In this document: in pieces, positions 37,463 to 44,355 of the stretch
How the letters are laid out: each line of letters starts with the position of its first letter
Position numbering within the stretch: position 1 is the first letter of the stretch
NCBI RefSeq assembly: GCF_900176505.1
Contig: NZ_FWYB01000017.1
Coordinates: 62,001 to 126,000 of the forward strand
Direction: 5' to 3'
Length of the DNA stretch: 64,000 nucleotides
Source of the DNA: Pedobacter nyackensis
GTDB lineage: Bacteria; Bacteroidota; Bacteroidia; Sphingobacteriales; Sphingobacteriaceae
Translations under genes and position numbers: made by a program
Notes under the pieces: generated by a model
What the model was told of the DNA's origin: nothing
The model's input: only the letters and a program-made list of their open reading frames with translations
Database searches by the model: none

Positions 37463-38797
37463 ATGGAAAAAAATAACATTGCTTCGGTAGAGGTAAGCTC
37501 GTTAAGTAAGCGGGATACCATCTTATCCATCCTTATCATAGGATTATTGTTCTTTATTTTTGGCTTTGTAAGTTGGGTTAATGCCATTCTGATCCCTTAC
37601 TTTAAGATTGCCTGTGAGCTGAATAATTTTCAGTCCTACCTGGTAGCTTTTGCCTTTTACATTTCGTATTTCGTCATGTCGGTTCCTTCGTCTTATCTGT
37701 TAAAATCTGTAGGCTTTAAAAAGGGGATGATGATTGGATTCTGGACTATGGCGATAGGGGCTTTTATTTTTGTGCCTGCAGCCTTCTCCCGTACCTATGA
37801 GATTTTCCTGCTGGGCTTGTTTACGCTTGGCTCCGGCCTTGCAATACTGCAAACTGCTGCCAATCCTTACATCACGGTATTAGGACCGCAGGATCGTGCA
37901 GCGCAGCGTATCAGCATCATGGGCATTTGTAATAAAGGTGCAGGCATACTAGCTCCATTGCTGTTCGCAGCTGTGATATTAAAGGCTACTGATGGCGAGC
38001 TGTTTAAACAGCTTCCTTTGATGGATGAGCTCGAAAAAAATGCAGCCCTTGATGAACTAATCAGGCGGGTGATTTTACCTTATTCCTGTGTAGGAGCAGT
38101 GCTGTTAGGTTTAGGCTTATTCGTGCGTTTTTCTCCTCTCCCTGAAATCAATACTGAGCACGAAAGTGAAGACCTTGCGTTGGCCAATTCAGGCAAAAGC
38201 AGTATTTTCCAGTTCCCTCATTTAATTTTAGGTGCACTAGGTATTTTTCTACACGTAGGAACACAGGTTATTGCTATTGATACCATCATCGGTTATGCCG
38301 GCTCTATGAATATCCATTTGCTTGAAGCTAAAGTGTTTCCATCTTATACCTTGTTTGTAACCATTTGTGGTTATTTGCTCGGGATTGCAACTATACCCAG
38401 ATTCATTAGTCAGGCCAACGCGCTAAGGATATGCACTTTTTTGGGCGCAATTTTTACTTTGCTGATCATTTACGCAGAAGGTAAAGTTGACTTTTTAGGT
38501 CATACAACTGATATCTCCATTTGGTTTGTGGTGTTGCTCGGATTTGCCAATTCATTAGTGTGGGCAGGTATATGGCCATTGGCTCTGGATGGCCTTGGAC
38601 GTTTTACCAAGGTGGGGGCCTCCTTAATGATTATGGGACTTTGCGGGAATGCAATTATGCCACTTTTCTATGGTTACTTTGCCGATTTGTTTGATTTAAG
38701 AACGGCTTACTGGGTGTTGTTTCCTTGTTATTTATACCTCATATTTTATGCGGTTCAGGGGCATAAACTAAGGAATTGGTCTTTAAAAACTATTTAA
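37463..38797 (+). CDS. Sugar MFS transporter, FucP (L-fucose permease)-like
   Basis: Twelve hydrophobic segments with the FucP-type start FFIFGFVSWVNAILIPYFKIACELNNFQ, where Asn replaces the usual membrane acidic residue of some relatives. LQTAANPYITVLGP and NKGAGILAPLLFAAV are characteristic of the FucP/glucose-galactose porter group. It imports a monosaccharide (fucose, galactose, glucose or a related sugar) by proton symport across the inner membrane. Located between exported oxidoreductase genes, it probably takes up the sugar released or modified in the periplasm. Confidence 0.92.
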   Translation: MEKNNIASVEVSSLSKRDTILSILIIGLLFFIFGFVSWVNAILIPYFKIACELNNFQSYLVAFAFYISYFVMSVPSSYLLKSVGFKKGMMIGFWTMAIGAFIFVPAAFSRTYEIFLLGLFTLGSGLAILQTAANPYITVLGPQDRAAQRISIMGICNKGAGILAPLLFAAVILKATDGELFKQLPLMDELEKNAALDELIRRVILPYSCVGAVLLGLGLFVRFSPLPEINTEHESEDLALANSGKSSIFQFPHLILGALGIFLHVGTQVIAIDTIIGYAGSMNIHLLEAKVFPSYTLFVTICGYLLGIATIPRFISQANALRICTFLGAIFTLLIIYAEGKVDFLGHTTDISIWFVVLLGFANSLVWAGIWPLALDGLGRFTKVGASLMIMGLCGNAIMPLFYGYFADLFDLRTAYWVLFPCYLYLIFYAVQGHKLRNWSLKTI

Positions 38798-38813
38798 AAA
38801 CAAAATTATATCT

Positions 38814-40220
38814 ATGTTTTCAGCTCATCATTTTAAAAATTATAGTAGGCGAAATAAAACTTTTGTCGGACTTTGTTTGCTGTTTATGGTTGGCATAGGC
38901 TGCAAAAATGAAGGAAAAAAGACGACTGAATTTGAGGTTAAGCTAGTGACCCTGGATCCCGGTCATTTTCATGCAGCATTGGTGCAAAAGTCGATGTATA
39001 AGGAAATCAATCCGCTGGTGCATGTATACGCACCTGATGGAGCTGAACTTAATGCATATTTAAAGCTGATTGAAAAGTACAATACCAGGGCAGAAGATCC
39101 TACAAAATGGCAGGAAGAAGTCTATAAGGGGGAAAACTATCTGCAAAAAATGCTCGACGAAAAGAAAGGAAATGTGGTGATGCTGGCCGGGAACAACCAA
39201 AAGAAAACGGAATACATCCGGAAGTCTGTAGATGCCGGTTTTAACGTGTTATCCGACAAGCCTATGGCGATTGATACTAAAGGATTTCAGGATCTGGAAC
39301 AAGCTTTTGAGGTTGCCGACAAAAATAAAGTACTGTTGTATGATATCATGACCGAGCGCTATGAGATCACGAATATGCTACAAAAGGAACTTTCACTACA
39401 GCAGGACGTATTCGGTACTTTGGAAAAAGGTACAGTTGACCATCCGGCGATAACTAAAGAAAGTGTACATCATTTTTTTAAATATGTTTCAGGATCCCCA
39501 TTAATTCGTCCTCAATGGTATTTTGATGTTAATCAGGAGGGGAATGGACTAGTTGATGTGACCACGCATTTGGTAGACATGATTCAATGGGAGTGTTTTT
39601 CAGATCAGCATATTGATTATAAAACGGATGTAAATATGTTATCGGCAAAACGCTGGGCAACGGCTATAACTCCATCTCAGTTTAAAAAAAGTACAGCTGC
39701 AGTAGTTTATCCAGCTTACCTTAAACCGGCAATTAAAGACAGCATTTTGAATGTATATTCAAATGGCGAAATGAATTATACGTTAAAAGGAGTTCATGCA
39801 AAGGTATCCGTAATATGGAATTTTGAGGCACCGGAAGGTACCGGTGATACCCATTATTCGGTTATGAGAGGCACAAAAGCTAGTTTAATCATTAAACAGG
39901 GCAAAGCACAACAGTATAAGCCTACCTTATACATTGAACCTCAAAAAACGGATCTGAAGGCTTACGAATCACTTTTGAAGATTTGCCTGGGGAAAATTGC
40001 CAAAACCTATCCAGGATTAGAATTAAAAGCCAATAAAAATGGTTGGGAGGTAATTATTCCTGAAAAATATAAAGTTGGGCATGAGGCTCATTTTGCTGAA
40101 GTAACTAAAAAGTATTTGGGTTTTTTAAAAGAAGGAAAACTTCCTGAATGGGAAAAAAAGGCACTGTTGAGTAAGTATTACACAACAACAAAAGCATTGG
40201 AGCTGGCTTTGAAAAATTAA
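38814..40220 (+). CDS. Lipoprotein with oxidoreductase-like (Gfo/Idh/MocA) fold
   Basis: The signal TFVGLCLLFMVGIGC carries a lipobox (Cys near residue 29), so this is a membrane-anchored protein, unlike its Tat-exported neighbours. The body starts VKLVTLDPGHFHAALVQKSMY, then GNVVMLAGNNQKKTEYIRKS and NVLSDKPMAIDTKGFQ (the EKP equivalent is DKP), with GNGLVDVTTHLVDMIQW in the second domain. The C-terminal part resembles the oxidoreductase C-terminal domain known from Bacteroidota lipoproteins. The glycine-rich dinucleotide loop is replaced by LDPGHFHAA, so NAD binding is uncertain. It probably handles a glycan-derived substrate at the periplasmic face. Confidence 0.85.
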   Translation: MFSAHHFKNYSRRNKTFVGLCLLFMVGIGCKNEGKKTTEFEVKLVTLDPGHFHAALVQKSMYKEINPLVHVYAPDGAELNAYLKLIEKYNTRAEDPTKWQEEVYKGENYLQKMLDEKKGNVVMLAGNNQKKTEYIRKSVDAGFNVLSDKPMAIDTKGFQDLEQAFEVADKNKVLLYDIMTERYEITNMLQKELSLQQDVFGTLEKGTVDHPAITKESVHHFFKYVSGSPLIRPQWYFDVNQEGNGLVDVTTHLVDMIQWECFSDQHIDYKTDVNMLSAKRWATAITPSQFKKSTAAVVYPAYLKPAIKDSILNVYSNGEMNYTLKGVHAKVSVIWNFEAPEGTGDTHYSVMRGTKASLIIKQGKAQQYKPTLYIEPQKTDLKAYESLLKICLGKIAKTYPGLELKANKNGWEVIIPEKYKVGHEAHFAEVTKKYLGFLKEGKLPEWEKKALLSKYYTTTKALELALKN

Positions 40221-40265
40221 AATAGCTCCAGATTTGAGTTTAACGTAACCTTCGTTACAAAATAA

Positions 40266-40280
40266 TTCGGGTACGTACAC
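40266..40280 (+). promoter_or_regulatory. Putative operator box TTCGGGTACGTACAC upstream of nagA
   Basis: A perfect copy of the motif at 34888, located 52 bases before the nagA start and overlapping a TAATTCG -7-like element. The regulator encoded in the same unit (42444) is LacI-type, making it the best candidate to bind here. Confidence 0.65.
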
Positions 40281-40331
40281 TGATTGTAATTATTAACGTT
40301 TTTTATTGAAAATCTGCCTTGAAATCGCATT

Positions 40332-41558
40332 ATGAGTGACAAAAAAATAAAAATATATAACGGGAACATCATAACACCGTATCGTATCATAAAAAATGGG
40401 ACGGTTGTTATTGCCAATGGATTGATAACTGGCGTTATGGAGGGGAATGCTGAGGTAGCCGATGCAATCGAAATAGATGCAAAGGGAAAATATATAGCTC
40501 CGGGTTTTATCGATATGCATATCCATGGTGGAGGGGGATATGATTTCATGGATGGGAATGTGAATTCCTTTCTTAAAATTGCCGAAACCCATGTTAAATA
40601 TGGTACTACGGCAATGTGTCCGACTACCTTAACCAGTGAACTCAGCAATTTGCTCGAAACACTGGAGCATTATGAACAGGCAAATAAGTTAAATACAACC
40701 GGTAGCCAGTTTCTGGGAATGCACCTCGAAGGACCATATTTCTCTAAAAATCAAAGCGGTGCACAAGACCCAAGGTTTATGCGCGATCCGGATCCTATAG
40801 AGTATAAAAAAGTACTGTATCATTCACATGCTATCAGGAGATGGAGTGCCGCACCAGAATTAAAAGGAGCGCTGGAATTTGGAAGGTATTTAAAGTCGTT
40901 AGGAGTTATTGCTGCAATAGCGCATACTGATGCCATATATGAAGAGGTTTTGGAAGCTTTTGAAAGCGGATACACACTGGCAACTCATTTTTATTCAGCC
41001 ATGTCTGGTGTAAGTCGTAGAAATGCTTTTCGGTACGCCGGAGCAATAGAAGCTGGCTATTTGATTGATGAAATGGATGTCGAGATTATTGCTGATGGTA
41101 TACACCTTCCTCCTCCTTTATTAAAGTTGGTATATAAGATTAAAGGTGCCTCCCGAACAGCTTTGATCACTGATGCAATGCGGGCTACCGGAATGCCTCC
41201 TGGTAAAAGTATTTTAGGAAATATCCACGACGGTCTGGAAGTCATTGTTGAAGATGGGGTGGCCAAACTCATGGATCGTAGTGCTTTTGCAGGTAGCGTA
41301 GCAACGGCCGACAGGTTGGTCAGAACCATGATTAAAGATGCCGATGTACCTATGATGGAAGCTATCCAGATGATCACTTCAACACCTGCAAGGATTCTAG
41401 GTGTTTCCAATACAAAAGGATCTATTGTTGAAGGTAAAGATGCGGACCTGGTGCTCTTCGATTCGGACATCAATATTAGTATGACGATCATACAAGGAGT
41501 AGTGGTTTACAACGCAGATAATGAGTTGCAGAAGAATTCATTGGAAATTACAGTATAA
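40332..41558 (+). CDS. nagA: N-acetylglucosamine-6-phosphate deacetylase
   Basis: NagA removes the acetyl group from GlcNAc-6-phosphate in the cytoplasm. Amidohydrolase features are complete: metal site FIDMHIHGGGGYDFMDG (near residue 60), GMHLEGPYFSKNQSGA with the metal Glu, AIAHTDA, ATHFYSAMSG (NagA usually has HLFNAM), and catalytic Asp in ALITDAMRATG. Length (408 aa) is slightly above E. coli NagA. It is followed after 6 bases by the nagB-like gene, giving a complete amino-sugar phosphate branch. The locus glycan therefore probably contains GlcNAc or GalNAc, or the cell salvages its own. Confidence 0.93.
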   Translation: MSDKKIKIYNGNIITPYRIIKNGTVVIANGLITGVMEGNAEVADAIEIDAKGKYIAPGFIDMHIHGGGGYDFMDGNVNSFLKIAETHVKYGTTAMCPTTLTSELSNLLETLEHYEQANKLNTTGSQFLGMHLEGPYFSKNQSGAQDPRFMRDPDPIEYKKVLYHSHAIRRWSAAPELKGALEFGRYLKSLGVIAAIAHTDAIYEEVLEAFESGYTLATHFYSAMSGVSRRNAFRYAGAIEAGYLIDEMDVEIIADGIHLPPPLLKLVYKIKGASRTALITDAMRATGMPPGKSILGNIHDGLEVIVEDGVAKLMDRSAFAGSVATADRLVRTMIKDADVPMMEAIQMITSTPARILGVSNTKGSIVEGKDADLVLFDSDINISMTIIQGVVVYNADNELQKNSLEITV

Positions 41559-41564
41559 ACTTAA

Positions 41565-42326
41565 ATGATGATAAAAGAGATAACAAAAGATAATCTAAAA
41601 ATACAGGTACTGGAAGATAGAAAATTATTAGGCGCGTTAGCAGCTGAGGCTGTTTACAAACAAATATTGTCCCTGCTGGAGGAAGAGCCTTATATTAATA
41701 TCATATTTGCCGCAGCCCCCTCACAAAATGAGTTCTTGAGTTCATTGATGGAGAAACATATCGATTGGTCGCGGATCAATGCTTTTCATATGGATGAGTA
41801 TATAGGTCTTGATGGAAATGCACCACAAGGTTTTGGAAATTTTCTGAAATCCAGACTTTTTAATCAGGTGAATTTCCGTTCGGTTAATTACATCAATGGA
41901 AATGCTGCAGATGCAAAAGTTGAATGTATTCGCTACGAAGTTTTATTAAAGGAATTCCCTCCGCATATTGTTTGTATGGGCATTGGAGAAAATACCCATA
42001 TTGCTTTTAATGATCCACATGTAGCCAATTTTAAAGATGAAATGTTGGTTAAAGTGGTAGATCTTGATCTGGAATGCCGGCAGCAACAAGTAAATGATGG
42101 ATGTTTTTTATCAATAGACGAAGTGCCGGAATTTGCAATAACTTTAACCATTCCCACCTTGTTTTCCGCTAAATATTTATTCTGCATGGTTCCTGGGGAG
42201 AAAAAAGCTCAGGCAGTTCATCATACTGTTATACAGGATATTAATGAGAAATATCCATCTACCATTCTACGTAAACATCAAAATGCGCGCATGTTTACGG
42301 ATACACAAAGTGGAATCTTCCTTTAG
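41565..42326 (+). CDS. nagB: Glucosamine-6-phosphate deaminase
   Basis: A 253-aa NagB/6-phosphogluconolactonase-fold enzyme. Active-site segments AFHMDEYIGLDG, GIGENTHIAFNDP (the usual GxDGHIAFNEP, with Asp to Glu and other changes) and the end QNARMFTDTQSGIFL are visible. It converts glucosamine-6-phosphate to fructose-6-phosphate and ammonia. The altered GIGENTH motif means the position usually held by the proton-shuttling Asp is Glu-Asn here, so a related amino-sugar phosphate such as galactosamine-6-phosphate cannot be excluded. It is the natural partner of nagA directly upstream. Confidence 0.87.
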   Translation: MMIKEITKDNLKIQVLEDRKLLGALAAEAVYKQILSLLEEEPYINIIFAAAPSQNEFLSSLMEKHIDWSRINAFHMDEYIGLDGNAPQGFGNFLKSRLFNQVNFRSVNYINGNAADAKVECIRYEVLLKEFPPHIVCMGIGENTHIAFNDPHVANFKDEMLVKVVDLDLECRQQQVNDGCFLSIDEVPEFAITLTIPTLFSAKYLFCMVPGEKKAQAVHHTVIQDINEKYPSTILRKHQNARMFTDTQSGIFL

Positions 42327-42349
42327 TCGTTAAATAATTAATTATAAAG

Positions 42350-42388
42350 TGCTTAAATAAAAATAACTTTGTTTTTTTTATTTAAGCA
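42350..42388 (+). terminator. A/T-rich terminator-like hairpin after nagB, overlapping a possible -7 element
   Basis: A 14-bp perfect stem (TGCTTAAATAAAAA and TTTTTATTTAAGCA) begins 24 bases after the nagB stop. Its loop contains TAACTTTG (42364-42371), which fits the Bacteroidota -7 consensus TAnnTTTG. It may be a terminator, a promoter for the LacI gene, or both. Confidence 0.6.
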
Positions 42389-42443
42389 TTTATTTTATTA
42401 GATAAAATATTGCAAATTTATAACGACAAGATTACCTCATAAA

Positions 42444-43511
42444 ATGATGAAGAAAACCGAAGAGAAAGAGCTGGTAGGTGTACGTGAAATTGCACGGAAA
42501 GCAAATGTTTCTATAGCCACTGTTGATAGGGTTCTACATAACAGGACTGGAGTTTCGGCCAAGACCAAGGAAAAGATTGATGCTATAATTGAGGAGTTAA
42601 ATTACAAACCCAATATCCTTGCCAGACGATTGGCATCTAAACAGATTTTAAGGTTTGCGGTTTTGATTCCTTCAGTATCTAAGGAAACAGATTATTGGGA
42701 CGCTCCATTAAGTGGCGTTTTACAGGCCGAATCGGAAATTTCTGCATATGGTATTCAAATAGAGACTTTTCTTTTTGATCAGAATGACAAAAAATCATTT
42801 GTTAAACAATCAGAAAAAATCATTCATGGTAATTTTAATGGGGTGCTACTGGCACCGATGTTTATCGATGAATCAAGCCGTTTCGTTGATGAATGCTCAA
42901 AACTCAATATTCCCTGCGTATTTATCAATTCAGATATTCCGGATAAAAATAGCTTATGTTATATTGGTCCAAATTTATACCAGAGTGGTTACCTTACCGC
43001 ACACATTTCAGGATATTTGTTAAAAGAGAACGACAAGGTATTGATCGTTAATATTTCAAAAGAAATAGATAATCATCACCATTTACTGAGAAAAGAGGAA
43101 GGATTTAGGAAATACTTCTCCGACAATCATAAAAATAATGAGATTTTTAAAGTTGACATAAGGGATACTGCCTATGATTCTGTAAAGGCCAGTCTTTCCG
43201 CTACGTTAAAAGCAAATCCGGTAAACCTTATTTTTGTAACCAATTCGCGTGTTTCTTCCGTAGCACGTTATCTGGAAGAAGAAAATATTCATGACGTTAA
43301 ATTAATTGGCTATGACTTCCTAAAAGACAACATAGAATACCTTAAAAAGCAAACTATTGATTTCCTGATTTGTCAGAAGCCAATTGAGCAAGGATATAGA
43401 GGGATGATGGCACTGTATACACATTTTGTCCATGCTACTCCGATTGAGAAGGTCTATTATATGCCTATTGATATCATTACCAAAGAGAATTATCAATTTT
43501 ATAGGAATTAA
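42444..43511 (+). CDS. LacI-family transcriptional regulator
   Basis: The N-terminal helix-turn-helix is VGVREIARKANVSIATVDRVLHN (residues about 11-33), with the hinge helix ILARRLASKQ near residue 56. A periplasmic-binding-protein-like sensor domain (FAVLIPS...KETDYWDAPLSGV) fills the rest. It binds DNA as a dimer and releases it on sugar or sugar-phosphate binding. No other regulator is encoded in the 52-kb locus, so it is the best candidate to bind the TTCGGGTACGTACAC boxes at 13294, 22056, 34888 and 40266. The effector may be a glycan-derived amino sugar given the neighbouring nagA-nagB genes. Confidence 0.93.
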   Translation: MMKKTEEKELVGVREIARKANVSIATVDRVLHNRTGVSAKTKEKIDAIIEELNYKPNILARRLASKQILRFAVLIPSVSKETDYWDAPLSGVLQAESEISAYGIQIETFLFDQNDKKSFVKQSEKIIHGNFNGVLLAPMFIDESSRFVDECSKLNIPCVFINSDIPDKNSLCYIGPNLYQSGYLTAHISGYLLKENDKVLIVNISKEIDNHHHLLRKEEGFRKYFSDNHKNNEIFKVDIRDTAYDSVKASLSATLKANPVNLIFVTNSRVSSVARYLEEENIHDVKLIGYDFLKDNIEYLKKQTIDFLICQKPIEQGYRGMMALYTHFVHATPIEKVYYMPIDIITKENYQFYRN

Positions 43512-43522
43512 CAGCTCTCATT

Positions 43523-44164
43523 ATGAAAGTACTTGAAGTCCCTTTTTTAGGAGGTGCAGAGGATGATTTACAAGCTATAAGTTTGTTAATGGCCGGGCAA
43601 CCCTTGCATGCTATAGACAATAACCCCTGGCCAGAGTTCAAAACTACAGCCAAAGCTGGCTTTTCAATTGCGCACAATAACAGTGCGATACTGATCAGAT
43701 ATGAAGTAGAGGAAGAGGAGTTAAAGTCATCTTCCAGAGATTTTAATCAGAACGTGCACAAAGACAATTGTGTAGAGTTCTTTATTGCTTTTGGTAATGG
43801 AAAGGCGTATTATAACATCGAACTCAACTGTCTTGGTTCTCTGAAAATAGGTTATGGTCCGGGAAGAGGAGATAGGCTAGTGATCAAACCCGAATTTCTT
43901 AAGCAAGTAAAAATAAATACTTCGATCAATTATACGCCAAATAGTGGTACGGATGCCCTTAAGTGGCAGTTGTTACTCAGCTTGCCGGCAGCAGTATTTT
44001 CTCAGGATCACATTGCTGCATTTGGAGGCTTAATGGGTAAAGCTAATTTCTATAAATGTGGTGATGATCTTCCAAACCCTCATTTTCTAAGTTGGAACAT
44101 GATCAATGCAGACAGTCCCGATTTTCACCGACCTGAGTTTTTCGGAGAATTACATTTCCGATAA
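43523..44164 (+). CDS. CBM9-like (carbohydrate-binding family 9-like) protein without signal peptide
   Basis: A 213-aa beta-sandwich protein that begins MKVLEVPFLGGAEDD with no Sec, Tat or lipoprotein signal. Features of the CBM9/DOMON-like fold include ILIRYEVEEEELKS, NVHKDNCVEFFIAF (strand with the conserved Asp-Cys-Val-Glu) and WQLLLSLPAAVF. In related proteins this fold binds the reducing end of sugars or glycan fragments. It lies 11 bases after the LacI gene, so it may serve sensing or cytoplasmic sugar binding. The lack of a signal is unusual for a CBM. It is followed by a strong terminator. Confidence 0.8.
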   Translation: MKVLEVPFLGGAEDDLQAISLLMAGQPLHAIDNNPWPEFKTTAKAGFSIAHNNSAILIRYEVEEEELKSSSRDFNQNVHKDNCVEFFIAFGNGKAYYNIELNCLGSLKIGYGPGRGDRLVIKPEFLKQVKINTSINYTPNSGTDALKWQLLLSLPAAVFSQDHIAAFGGLMGKANFYKCGDDLPNPHFLSWNMINADSPDFHRPEFFGELHFR

Positions 44165-44190
44165 ATGTAATCCATTATACATTAGATCAG

Positions 44191-44222
44191 AAAGGCCATG
44201 CATTCATTTGCATGGCCTTTCT
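44191..44222 (+). terminator. Rho-independent terminator
   Basis: A perfect 12-bp stem (AAAGGCCATGCA and TGCATGGCCTTT) with a 6-base loop lies 26 bases after the stop at 44164. It ends the nagA-nagB-lacI-CBM9 unit. The T-rich arm itself provides the T run. Confidence 0.88.
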
Positions 44223-44355
44223 CATTATGTGGACTTTATCCTAATCCTAGAGATTTGCCTATGCTAAAATAGTTGATTAACTGGCCAATAGGATGGCTCA
44301 AAAAGCTGTTGAAAATCATCAAATTGCAATAGCCAATTTGAATGGATTTAATCAT

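Noticed and set aside
41565..42326. Calling the deaminase a 6-phosphogluconolactonase
   Set aside because: The HMDEY motif, the C-terminal SGIFL region and direct linkage to nagA favour an amino-sugar phosphate deaminase.
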